This document shows, piece by piece, positions 6,747-14,605 of a stretch of DNA of 23,600 nt (its first letter is position 1; every line of letters starts with the position of its first letter). The position numbers were made by a program, and so were the translations under genes. Source of the stretch: an uncultured Selenomonadaceae bacterium (GTDB lineage Bacteria > Bacillota > Negativicutes > Selenomonadales > Selenomonadaceae); assembly GCA_905236145.1 (NCBI GenBank), contig CAJOOE010000006.1:1-23600 (forward strand). The letters are read 5' to 3'. Under the pieces are notes generated by a model that ran no database searches, was not told where the DNA came from, and saw only the letters and a list, made by a program, of their open reading frames with translations.

Positions 6747-8240
6747 TTACTTGTCATCTTCATATTTTTTAACATCAGACGAATGAAAAACATTCATCGC
6801 AACTTCCAAATTCCTCTTGTCCGGCTCCGACATTCCGGACAAAATCGGCAGCGGCAAATTTGTATCGACAATCGTTTCGACTTTGATTTTTCCTCCGGCG
6901 TATTCGCTCAAGGCGGCGATAAATTTTTCCATGTGTTTTTTAAACAAATTTTCGGTAACCGGATTTCTGAATCCCAAAGTCAATGTATCGCCCGTCCGGT
7001 CAATGACGATCGCCGAATTTACCAATGCGTACAAAGTTATATTTTCATTTTTCAATTCTTCCAAGAATGTATCATAAGAAAATTTATTGTTTTCGTCAAG
7101 GTTTTCCGCTTGTTCCGAAGTTTCGATTTTCGCCGGGCTTGCGGGGGAACTTTTGAACGGAGAAGTTGAAACTTGTACATTTCCCGGAGGTGCGGCAAGT
7201 TTCATCAAAGACATTTCCAAAATTATATCCGGAATACCGGAGCCTTGCATTTCGACAACCGCTTTTCTCATCGCGTCGATTAAAATGTCAAGCGTCCGCA
7301 TTTCTCCGGTTGTTCGCCCGCCCAAAATTTCAAATTCCAAATCACGCAGACGGGTTATCAAAGATTCCGCTATCGTCACCGGGGTCAAGCCGGAACGATA
7401 AGCGTGAGTAATTGCGTCGGCAATTTTTTTCCGGTCTTTGTCGCGGACGGCGGAAATAATTTCGTCAAGATCGCTGTCCGAAACAAGTCCCAAAGTGTTG
7501 TTAACGTCCCGGAGCGAAATAACTTTGTCGGTCATCGCGTAGCATTGATCCAGATAAGTCATCGCGTCACGCATGGACCCTTCAGCCAATCTCGCAATTT
7601 TCAACGCCGCCTCTTCCTGCAATTCGATATCCAATCTTTGAGCGATTTTTATGAGGTAAGGTGCGATCGTTTCTCGCGGAATAAGTCTGAAGTTTAAAGT
7701 TTGACAGCGGGAGCGGATTGTCATGGGGACTTTGTTAAATTCGGTCGTTGCCAAAAAAAAGGCAACGTTCGGCGGCGGTTCTTCGATAAGTTTCAAAATT
7801 GAATTGACCGCCTCGAATGACAACATATGAACTTCGTCTATTATAAAAGTTTTCACCTTCGACTGCAGCGGTGCAAGGTAAGCCGTTGACAAAAGTCTTG
7901 TCACGTCCTCGACCGAACGATTTGATGCGGCATCAAATTCCACGTTGTCCGGCGAAGAATCGTAAGACAGGCAAGCCGAACATTTGTTGCAGGGAATTTC
8001 TTTCGGCAAAAGTTGCGTGCCGGTTTCTTGAGCCGCGATGACTTTTTCACAATTCATGGCTTTCGCCAAGAGTCTTGCGGTTGAAGTTTTTCCGGTGCCG
8101 CGTGTACCGACAAGCAGATAAGCATGCGACAGCCGATTTTTTGAAACCGCCCGTGCAAGTGCCGACGCTATATGTTCTTGCCCGATAAGCTGTGCAAAAT
8201 TTTTCGGGCGGCCGCGTGTATATAAAGCCTCGTAAGCCAA
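6747..8240 (-). CDS. dnaX: DNA polymerase III subunit gamma/tau
   Basis: DnaX is the AAA+ clamp-loader ATPase of the replicative polymerase. Visible elements are Walker A GTRGTGKT (45-52), zinc ligands Cys64, Cys84, Cys87 and Cys90, the DEVH box (135-138), sensor 1 ATTE (about 164-167), and the SRC arginine-finger motif (177-179). Domain III spans about 230-350, and a short C-terminal domain (about 390-497) resembles the DnaX C-terminal region. At 497 residues it is somewhat shorter than many Firmicute homologues. The start is TTG 8240, with SD AAGGAG about nine bases upstream. I see no A-rich slippery site that would create a shorter gamma form. It probably heads or lies early in the long minus-strand run. 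Confidence 0.97.
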   Translation of the reverse strand: MAYEALYTRGRPKNFAQLIGQEHIASALARAVSKNRLSHAYLLVGTRGTGKTSTARLLAKAMNCEKVIAAQETGTQLLPKEIPCNKCSACLSYDSSPDNVEFDAASNRSVEDVTRLLSTAYLAPLQSKVKTFIIDEVHMLSFEAVNSILKLIEEPPPNVAFFLATTEFNKVPMTIRSRCQTLNFRLIPRETIAPYLIKIAQRLDIELQEEAALKIARLAEGSMRDAMTYLDQCYAMTDKVISLRDVNNTLGLVSDSDLDEIISAVRDKDRKKIADAITHAYRSGLTPVTIAESLITRLRDLEFEILGGRTTGEMRTLDILIDAMRKAVVEMQGSGIPDIILEMSLMKLAAPPGNVQVSTSPFKSSPASPAKIETSEQAENLDENNKFSYDTFLEELKNENITLYALVNSAIVIDRTGDTLTLGFRNPVTENLFKKHMEKFIAALSEYAGGKIKVETIVDTNLPLPILSGMSEPDKRNLEVAMNVFHSSDVKKYEDDK

Positions 8241-8294
8241 AATTTGATGCTCCTTTTTTTATGGAAGGGTTTGCCGGATAAAAAGCCCGACCGG

Positions 8295-9311
8295 CTAATT
8301 TGTCATTCTTCGTGCGATTGCGGCGGCCTCCGTCGTCAAAACTTGAGCCTGCCGGCGTTTTTCTTCCGCAGATTTTATCGTCGCCGCTTTTTTGTCGTCA
8401 AGCCATTTCGCATATTCGTCGGCGTAACCTATATAAAGATCGCAAATCTTCATTCGGAGATTTTGCAAAGTTTCCGCACCTTTGGGAACATTCACGCCGA
8501 AAAGTTCCTGCTTGCGAACCTCCCAATCTTTTTTTATAACGTCCGTCATTATCTTTTTTAATTCTGCTCTGGTCGCATCCCGTCCCAAACTTCCCGGAGC
8601 CAAAATTTCCGAATACTTCTGCTCTGCCTCGCGAACGGTGGTATCGTGTCTGACATTTATTTCGGAAGTTTTTGTAAGGTATTCGTCAAGTTTTTCACGC
8701 CGTGCGGCGTTTATAAGTCCGATAAATTCTTGAAAATTCGTCACTCCGGAAACTTGCCAATGCCCGTCCTCAGATTTCTTCAAATTCGTCTGAATTGCAA
8801 ATTCCCTGTTTATTTCCGGCTGAAAAATTTTGACGATTGCCGTCGCGAAAGTTTCGTCCTCCGGGTCAATTTTTATTTCTTCGACTCCGCGAAACTCGAC
8901 AGTATCAATTCCCGTGCGACTCAAAATATCGTCAAGTCCCATATTCCCGGACTCGTCAAAATTCCCCTTCTCGACTAAAGAATCGACTGCGGATTTCATA
9001 CTGAGGAGCAGAGGAGCCTTGAGCATTTGAGTAAAATCTTTAATCGCGTCCACAGCCTCCGGCGTCATTGAGTTGTCTGTTCCGGTCAAGCCGTCAACAA
9101 ATCCGTCATAACTTGTATTGAGAACGCTGTCCACGTTGACGAATTTGTAAAATTCCGCTTTGTTGTGTTCGGTAAAAGCTTTTTCGACGGTCTTCAGTGC
9201 GTATTCCGGCGTTTGAGTTCTCGCTCCGAAATAGTAATAACCGCCGCCCGCCGCCGCAATTATCACGGCAACGGCTCCCGCACCGACGGCAAATTTCATT
9301 CGTTTATCCAT
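8295..9311 (-). CDS. Membrane-anchored extracytoplasmic protein of unknown function (DUF2939-like N-terminal region)
   Basis: From ATG 9311 the protein has 338 residues: a short basic start (MDKRMK), one hydrophobic anchor (about 6-28, rich in Ala/Gly/Val), then a soluble, mainly helical domain. The stretch TPEYALKTVEKAFTEHNKAEFYKFVNVDSVL resembles the start of DUF2939-type domains. The C-terminal third is Lys/Glu/Ala-rich and helical and may form coiled coil. A longer reading to 9395 adds 28 residues that look like untranslated AT-rich DNA, so I prefer the internal ATG, although its SD (GGGGTG) is weak. It lies 54 bp upstream of dnaX on the same strand. The function is not recognised. Confidence 0.65.
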   Translation of the reverse strand: MDKRMKFAVGAGAVAVIIAAAGGGYYYFGARTQTPEYALKTVEKAFTEHNKAEFYKFVNVDSVLNTSYDGFVDGLTGTDNSMTPEAVDAIKDFTQMLKAPLLLSMKSAVDSLVEKGNFDESGNMGLDDILSRTGIDTVEFRGVEEIKIDPEDETFATAIVKIFQPEINREFAIQTNLKKSEDGHWQVSGVTNFQEFIGLINAARREKLDEYLTKTSEINVRHDTTVREAEQKYSEILAPGSLGRDATRAELKKIMTDVIKKDWEVRKQELFGVNVPKGAETLQNLRMKICDLYIGYADEYAKWLDDKKAATIKSAEEKRRQAQVLTTEAAAIARRMTN

Positions 9312-9483
9312 TTTTCTTATACACCCCGTTTCATACTTCCGAAATTCAAAATACTTTGCAAAAATATCGTTTCCCGTGTCTCGGCGAACAATCAATTTTC
9401 AAATTGCTTTTTTCTGCCAATTCCGAAATTCCCCTGCAAAAAAAATACAAATTGTAAGGTTTGCACGGCGAAAAGTGCCGGGT

Positions 9484-9503
9484 TCTCCGCTTGCAGGAAA
9501 TTC
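9484..9503. promoter_or_regulatory. Partial copy of the TTGCAG palindrome (candidate operator)
   Basis: CTTGCAGGAAA matches the core of the dyad seen in full at 18516-18535, but the left arm is degenerate. It lies in the divergent region between the anchored protein and the DegT aminotransferase. It overlaps the TTGCAG that serves as a candidate -35 on the plus strand, so binding here would block that promoter. Confidence 0.4.
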
Positions 9504-9519
9504 CGGCTTATGGTATATT
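9491..9519 (+). promoter_or_regulatory. Promoter of the aminotransferase-thiolase pair
   Basis: TTGCAG (9491-9496), a 17-bp spacer, and TATATT (9514-9519) fit a sigma-A-type promoter with four of six matches in the -35 and five of six in the -10. The expected transcription start is about 35 bp upstream of the TTG start at 9560. Confidence 0.6.
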
Positions 9520-9559
9520 GCAAGCGTAAATTTTTGCCGGGCGGGAGGAGGTACGAATT

Positions 9560-10678
9560 TTGTCCGATATTTTTGTAACTCAACCTTCAATGCCGGATTT
9601 TGACGAATACACCGAAATTTTAAAAAATCTTTGGCAGACAAAATATTTGACGAATATGGGCAAATACCACAAAATTTTTCAAGACCGGCTCCGCGATTTT
9701 CTCGAAACGGATAATATCGAACTTTTTGTAAACGGTCACATGGCAATCGAACTTTCCCTGCAGGCTTTCAATTTTCCGCCGGGTACGGAGATTATTACAA
9801 CGCCTTTTACCTTTGCCTCGACAACACACGCAATAGTCAGAAATAATTTGAAACCGGTTTTTTGTGACATTGACCCGGAAAATTTTACGCTCGACGCGGG
9901 CAAGATTGAAAATTTGATAACGAAAAAAACGGCCGCGATAATGCCGGTTCATGTTTACGGAAATATTTGTGCCGTCGAAAAAATTTCCGTCCTTGCCGAA
10001 AAATACAATTTGAAAATTATTTACGATGCCGCACACGCTTTCGGCGAAAAGTACAAGGGAAAGAGTGTTGCAAATTTCGGCGATGTGTCCTGTTTCAGTT
10101 TCCATTCGACAAAAGTTTTTCACAGCATTGAAGGCGGGGCGGCTTGTTTCCGCGACAAAAAGTCGGGACGAAAATTGTATCACTTGAAAAATTTCGGAAT
10201 AAGCGGCCCGGAAAATGTTGACGGGATCGGTGCAAATGCGAAGATGAACGAATTTTGTGCGGCTATGGGCATTTGCAATCTGAAAAATTTTGAACGGGAT
10301 ATTTCTGCACGGGAAAAAATTTACAGGCGGTACATTGAAAATTTGGACGGAATCGCCGGCTTGAAATTGAATTTTATTCCGGCTGAAGTGAAATCGAATT
10401 ACGGATATTTCCCGGTAATTTTCAATCCGGAAATTTGCGGAGCGACACGCGACAAAGTTTTTGCGGACTTGGAAAATATCGGCGTTCACGCAAGAAAATA
10501 TTTTTATCCGCTTACAAATGCTTTTGACTGTTACAAAGGCATTTTCAATCCGAAAGATACGCCGACGGCATTAAAAATTTCCGACCGGGTTTTGACTCTG
10601 CCGATTTACCCGAATTTACCGGAAGAAACGGTCGATAAAATTTGCGAAGAAATAAGGAGAACACTCGGAAAATTATGA
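9560..10678 (+). CDS. DegT/DnrJ/EryC1/StrS family PLP-dependent sugar aminotransferase
   Basis: The 372-residue protein has the family layout. The opening VTQPSMPDFDEYTEIL...TKYLTNMG is followed by the cofactor region with NGHMAIELSLQAF (about 58-70), the PLP-contacting Asp156 in IYDAAHAFG, and the Schiff-base Lys185 in SFHSTKVFHSIEGG. These enzymes transfer an amino group, usually from glutamate, to a keto sugar nucleotide for surface polysaccharides or glycoproteins. The sugar cannot be deduced. The start is TTG 9560 with strong SD AGGAGG eight bases upstream. Its stop overlaps the thiolase ATG (ATGA). Nucleotide-sugar genes that would normally accompany it are absent from the window. Confidence 0.9.
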   Translation: MSDIFVTQPSMPDFDEYTEILKNLWQTKYLTNMGKYHKIFQDRLRDFLETDNIELFVNGHMAIELSLQAFNFPPGTEIITTPFTFASTTHAIVRNNLKPVFCDIDPENFTLDAGKIENLITKKTAAIMPVHVYGNICAVEKISVLAEKYNLKIIYDAAHAFGEKYKGKSVANFGDVSCFSFHSTKVFHSIEGGAACFRDKKSGRKLYHLKNFGISGPENVDGIGANAKMNEFCAAMGICNLKNFERDISAREKIYRRYIENLDGIAGLKLNFIPAEVKSNYGYFPVIFNPEICGATRDKVFADLENIGVHARKYFYPLTNAFDCYKGIFNPKDTPTALKISDRVLTLPIYPNLPEETVDKICEEIRRTLGKL

Positions 10679-11853
10679 ACAGAGTTTACATTTTGGGAGG
10701 ACTGAGAACTCCGATTGTCGTTGCGGGGACAAAGTTTAAAAATATTCGTCCGGAAGTTTTCGGAGCTGAAGTCTTAAAGGCTCTGCGGAAAAAATTTTCA
10801 CTCGGCGGCGTTGACGAAATTATTTGCGGCAACGCCGTCGGTACCGGCGGAAATATTGCCCGGCTGATGACTTTGCTTGCCGGTTTCCCGGAAGATACCG
10901 GAGCATTGACCGTTGACAGACAATGTGCGGGAGGAGCGGCGGCAATTTCGACGGCTTACGCGAAAATTGCGGCGGGAATTTCAAATTGCATAATCGCGGG
11001 CGGTGCGGAAAGTTCTTCCCTGCAACCTCTGCGAATTTACCACAAAAACGACGACAGATTTAAATTTGTTTCCGTCGGCGAAATTCAAGGCGGATATTAT
11101 ACCGCTCAATTTTCGCCCGGTGAAATTGATCCGCTTGCCATGTTGAAAGGAGCGGAAAGAATTGCCCGGGTTGAAAATATTTCAAAAAAAGAAATGGACG
11201 AACGGGCTTTGCAAAGTCACCGGAAAGCGGCGGCGGCGGTTGAAATTTTGAAAGATTCGATCGTCGAAATTGCCGGAGTGAAAAGCGATACCGGAATCAA
11301 GCCGAACATAAATCAAAAAATTCTTGACCGCGCTCCTCTGCCGCTCGGCGAAGGGACAATAATTTCAGCCGGTAATGCCTGCAGGATAAATGACGGAGCG
11401 GCGTTTGTCATTTTGGCAAGCGAAAAATTTTTGACCGCACACGACTTGAAACCGGCGGCGGAAATTTTGAGCGTTGCGACGGGCGGAGTAAATCCTCTCG
11501 AAAGTCCTCGCGGTGCCGGCGAAATTGCCGACAAAATTCTTGCCGAAAACAATTTGACTTACGAAAAACTTTCCGCGATCGAATTTAATGAGGCGTTCGC
11601 GGTAATCGACGTACTTTTTGAGCGTAAACACAAAAATTTAACAGACCGATATAACAGGCTCGGCGGGGCGTTGGCTTACGGACATCCTTACGGAGCAAGC
11701 GGAGCGATTTTGATGATTCATCTGCTGAAGTCTTTGGAAATTGCCGGCGGCGGCTCGGGACTTTTGTCGATAGCGGGAGCCGGCGGCACGGGGGAGGCAA
11801 TTTTGGTCAGGGAACCGGGAAATCAGGGAAAGAGTTTTTTTCTTTTTGCCTGA
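10675..11853 (+). CDS. Thiolase-family protein lacking the C-terminal catalytic cysteine
   Basis: The 392-residue protein has a full thiolase fold: the nucleophile Cys84 (VDRQCAGG), GNACRINDGAA (about 233-243), NEAF (305-308) and catalytic His337 in GGALAYGHPYGASGA. In canonical biosynthetic or degradative thiolases the C-terminal motif is C-x-G-G-G. Here the stretch is LLSIAGAGGTGEA, so the general acid/base Cys aligns with Ala367. Condensation or thiolysis may be impaired or altered; a decarboxylating or acyltransferase role is possible. The ATG at 10675 overlaps the preceding stop, so translation is coupled to the DegT gene. The last 13 residues (from about 380) run into a G/A-rich repeat and look like an added tail. 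The stop lies 8 bp from the convergent cyclase gene. Confidence 0.85.
   Translation: MNRVYILGGLRTPIVVAGTKFKNIRPEVFGAEVLKALRKKFSLGGVDEIICGNAVGTGGNIARLMTLLAGFPEDTGALTVDRQCAGGAAAISTAYAKIAAGISNCIIAGGAESSSLQPLRIYHKNDDRFKFVSVGEIQGGYYTAQFSPGEIDPLAMLKGAERIARVENISKKEMDERALQSHRKAAAAVEILKDSIVEIAGVKSDTGIKPNINQKILDRAPLPLGEGTIISAGNACRINDGAAFVILASEKFLTAHDLKPAAEILSVATGGVNPLESPRGAGEIADKILAENNLTYEKLSAIEFNEAFAVIDVLFERKHKNLTDRYNRLGGALAYGHPYGASGAILMIHLLKSLEIAGGGSGLLSIAGAGGTGEAILVREPGNQGKSFFLFA
11808..11830 (+). repeat. Short G/A-rich repeat at the thiolase 3' end
   Basis: CAGGGAACCGGGAAATCAGG lies within the last codons of the thiolase gene and closely matches the sequence at 20112-20136 (about 18 of 20 aligned bases with one small gap each). 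It encodes the REPGNQGK part of the protein tail. Confidence 0.5.
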
Positions 11854-11861
11854 CCGCCTTA

Positions 11862-14459
11862 TCACCTTTCCGCCTTGTAACCGAACGCCTTTTTTATTTC
11901 GACTTTGTTTGCGTACATCGCCTCATCAGCCTCCCGGAAAATTTTCGCGTAATCGGAACCTTCACGCCAAATTCCCACGCCGCGCGCTATACTCAAAGGA
12001 ATTTCCTTGTCTTTCACCGTGAAAATTTTTCCGGCAAGTTCTTTGTCAAAAGCCGCAATCAATTCGTCCCGGCATTTAAAATCGTCGCCTTCCAAAATCG
12101 CGACAAACTCATCGCCGCCTATACGAAAAACCGAATCGTTCACAAAAATTTTTTCTATCAAATCCGCAGTCCCGCGAATCAGCAAATTTCCCGCCTCATG
12201 TCCGTAAGTGTCGTTTGTCTTTTTCAAAAAATTCAAGTCGAAAACGACGATGGCATAATTTTCGGAGTTTGCAAGTTCTTCACATTTCCGGGCGTAAGCG
12301 GTGGTATTTCTGACTCCGGTCAATTTGTCGCGGTAAACGTAAATTTCAAGTTTTGAAACCATTTCGCGAATACTTCTTACAAGAACGCCGAGTTCATTTT
12401 TTGATTCGCCGGGAAGTTCGACATTTAAATTTCCTTCCGCAATTTTTTGAGCCGCCTCGGTCAACGCTATCAAAGGTCTTATCCCGCGTGAGGCAAGGTA
12501 TACGCTCAAGAAAGATACCAAAATCGCAACGGCAAGCATCACACTGATTAAATGCATAAGCAAACTGTTTCTGTCGGCGTAAATTCTGTATTTCGGCATC
12601 GCAATTCCCAGCCAAATTCCGTTCGTCAAATAAGTTTCCATTTCCCGGAAATCTTCGCTCGGTTGAAAAAGTTCTCCCTGCGAAAATCTTTGATGATAGA
12701 GGACGTGTCCGGTTCTGTCCGTCAAGTAAGCATAGCCGTAATTGTAAACCGACATTCGCCGGACTTCGTGTATCAAATAATCAAAGTCAATATCCATTCC
12801 GACAACGCCTATAAAATTCCCGTCGATATAAAGCGGACTGACATAAGAAATTACATAGACTTGGACAATCGGATCCACATAAGGCTCAATCCAAGTGGCA
12901 TTTCCCCTGCTGACCGGGATATAATACCAGCCGACATTTTCCGTGTCGTCCGGAGAATATTTTGAAAGGTCTATGGGATTTCTCCGATAAAAAGATGCCG
13001 CCGTACCTTCCCAACGATTTTTTTCACGCCCCCAAGAAAATCCGCCGGAAGGACCCGCAAAGTCCGGATTTAATCGCAGATAAAATGCAATACTTCCGTC
13101 CGTATTCGACGCAATCGCCTCAAAAAGTTGCTCCGTCTTTTTCAAATATGCCGCTCTGTAATTTTCGTCGTTCTTCAAAGCGTCGTAGCTTTCCAATTCC
13201 GCCAACGCCAAATCTTGAATATCGTTTACCGAAACCTGTATGCCGTCGAAAGTCCTTTTCAATCTTTCACGGCAAATTATACTCATTTCGGCGAGCGAAT
13301 CTTCGACTTTCTGTCCGGTTATTTTGTCGGTTATTTTAAAGCAGACTATTCCCAGTGCAAATGCGGAAACAAAAACCGTCACGACTTCCAAAATTACAAA
13401 ATCGGTCATTATCGAATGTCGCCGGCGGAGCAGCATATAGAGGAGGGCGACCAAAGAAACGCTCATCATCATCAAACATTCTTCGTTAAATTGCTGCCAA
13501 GTGTCCGGGCGTGTCAGGCCGTAAATCGTGCCGGAAGTGTCGAGTACCAAAAACAAAATAAAGAGGAATGTAAAAAAAATTGCCGCAATTTTTCTGACGT
13601 TCTCTATACTGTCCCGGAACAAAATTTTTTCGTGTTTCGTGCTGTCTTTCGGCGGCGGCGAAAAAGGTCTGAACATATAGAGGGCAAGACAAATGCCGGT
13701 TATCAGTCGAGGAATTTCGTAATCGACATTTGACGGCAGGCAGAAAAAAAATGAAACGAACACGGCACAAATAAAAAACGTGTCGAAAACTCTTTTCATC
13801 ACCGGCATTTCGGTCGTTTCGGAATCGGAAATTTTTGTCGGATCCGGACGGTGAAAAGGATAATCGTAACTCACGAGAAAGAAAAAACATATCAGCCCGT
13901 AAAAAGTCGTGCAGTGCAAATCGTTCAAAAAGCACATAAAAGCATATTCGCCGGCACTCCCCCATTTTACGGTAATTCCGTCAATTACACGCAACATATC
14001 CTTTTCGTAAGTGGTCATGGCAAGAAAGAGGGAAACCGTCAAACTTGTTATGGTCATTATTGCGACGTATTTTAAAATTATATTTGCCCGGAGGACGAAA
14101 AGCGGCTCATCCTTAAAAACCAAAATCGAATGCCAAAGCCGCCAAGACATATAAGCCGAGATAAATGCCCAAAATCCGCAGTTCAGGAAAAGCAACATTC
14201 CCTGCCAAATACATTCCGTCATTCCCTTACGCCATAAAATTTCGGAGAGCATATACCAATCTTCATATTCCGAAATCAACGCTCCGAGCATTGAGCCGAA
14301 AGCGGCGACAGGTCCCCACATAATTCCGAAAAGCGGCGGCAAAAAGCCCGCCGGCCCGATTAAAGAACCTTCCGGCATCACCAAAAAAATTCCGGCGTAA
14401 TTGTTTACTACGATGTATAAGACTGCGGACAGAAAAAATTTGTATAACTTCTCTTTCAA
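11862..14459 (-). CDS. Membrane-bound diguanylate cyclase with Cache-like sensor and HAMP
   Basis: The roughly 865-residue protein has about ten membrane segments in its first 380 residues, including a MASE/ECF-like stretch (SLIGPAGFLPPLFGIMWGPV). An extracytoplasmic Cache-like domain follows (about 385-635, with YVSPLYIDGNFIGVVGMDID), then a membrane segment (about 637-655), HAMP (about 656-705) and a GGDEF domain (about 711-865). The active motif RIGGDEF is intact (GGDEF at 781-785), as are DKLTGVRN and FDLNFLKKTNDTYGH, so it should make cyclic di-GMP. The product-inhibition RxxD site is FVND, lacking its arginine. I chose TTG 14459 (SD AAAGGGA six bases upstream) over TTG 14516. A TATAAT at 14499-14504 would put the transcript start downstream of the latter. 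Confidence 0.88.
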   Translation of the reverse strand: MKEKLYKFFLSAVLYIVVNNYAGIFLVMPEGSLIGPAGFLPPLFGIMWGPVAAFGSMLGALISEYEDWYMLSEILWRKGMTECIWQGMLLFLNCGFWAFISAYMSWRLWHSILVFKDEPLFVLRANIILKYVAIMTITSLTVSLFLAMTTYEKDMLRVIDGITVKWGSAGEYAFMCFLNDLHCTTFYGLICFFFLVSYDYPFHRPDPTKISDSETTEMPVMKRVFDTFFICAVFVSFFFCLPSNVDYEIPRLITGICLALYMFRPFSPPPKDSTKHEKILFRDSIENVRKIAAIFFTFLFILFLVLDTSGTIYGLTRPDTWQQFNEECLMMMSVSLVALLYMLLRRRHSIMTDFVILEVVTVFVSAFALGIVCFKITDKITGQKVEDSLAEMSIICRERLKRTFDGIQVSVNDIQDLALAELESYDALKNDENYRAAYLKKTEQLFEAIASNTDGSIAFYLRLNPDFAGPSGGFSWGREKNRWEGTAASFYRRNPIDLSKYSPDDTENVGWYYIPVSRGNATWIEPYVDPIVQVYVISYVSPLYIDGNFIGVVGMDIDFDYLIHEVRRMSVYNYGYAYLTDRTGHVLYHQRFSQGELFQPSEDFREMETYLTNGIWLGIAMPKYRIYADRNSLLMHLISVMLAVAILVSFLSVYLASRGIRPLIALTEAAQKIAEGNLNVELPGESKNELGVLVRSIREMVSKLEIYVYRDKLTGVRNTTAYARKCEELANSENYAIVVFDLNFLKKTNDTYGHEAGNLLIRGTADLIEKIFVNDSVFRIGGDEFVAILEGDDFKCRDELIAAFDKELAGKIFTVKDKEIPLSIARGVGIWREGSDYAKIFREADEAMYANKVEIKKAFGYKAER

Positions 14460-14498
14460 AGCAAATCCCTTTCCGAAAAAAATATTCGCAAAAACCGG

Positions 14499-14504
14499 AT
14501 TATA
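14499..14504 (-). promoter_or_regulatory. Probable -10 box of the diguanylate cyclase gene
   Basis: On the minus strand AAGATATAATCC contains a perfect TATAAT, 40 bp upstream of the preferred TTG start at 14459. The -35 region is AT-rich without a good hexamer at 16-18 bp, which would fit an activated promoter. A TTGCAG palindrome lies just upstream at 14523-14542. Confidence 0.45.
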
Positions 14505-14522
14505 TCTTTCCTTCAAACTTAA

Positions 14523-14542
14523 AATTTTCCTGCAAGAATCGT
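14523..14542. promoter_or_regulatory. Copy of the TTGCAG palindrome upstream of the diguanylate cyclase
   Basis: AATTTTCCTGCAAGAATCGT on the plus strand matches 17 of 20 positions of the reverse complement of the copy at 18516-18535. It sits between the cyclase -10 and the terminator of the class III aminotransferase, a plausible position for an activator or repressor of the cyclase gene. Confidence 0.45.
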
Positions 14543-14557
14543 TTTTTTACGCGATGC

Positions 14558-14590
14558 AAAAAAAAATTTCCCGCCTCTTTCAAGCGGGAA
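14558..14590 (-). terminator. Rho-independent terminator of the class III aminotransferase unit
   Basis: Reading the minus strand, TTCCCGC (14584-14590) and GCGGGAA (14568-14574) form a perfect 7-bp GC-rich stem with a 9-nt loop, followed by A and nine T residues. It begins about 15 bp after the stop codon at 14606. This is the clearest terminator in the window. Confidence 0.9.
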
Positions 14591-14605
14591 TGAGTGTGCC
14601 GGCGT

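Noticed and set aside
7753..7760. Run of eight A on the plus strand within dnaX, considered as a programmed frameshift site
   Set aside because: On the coding strand it is T8 (Phe-Phe-Leu), in the ATPase core. The known dnaX slippery sites are A-rich on the coding strand and lie after domain III, and no stimulatory stem-loop or early stop frame was evident.
8241..8294. SRP RNA or another small RNA upstream of dnaX
   Set aside because: Some Firmicutes have the SRP RNA near dnaX, but the 54-bp gap is too short and the conserved GGAA tetraloop region is absent here and in 9312-9559.
8279..8296. Possible minus-strand terminator AGCC-GGTCG-GGCT-TTTTT before dnaX
   Set aside because: The stem is only 4 bp and overlaps the stop codon of the preceding gene, so it is not strong enough to list.
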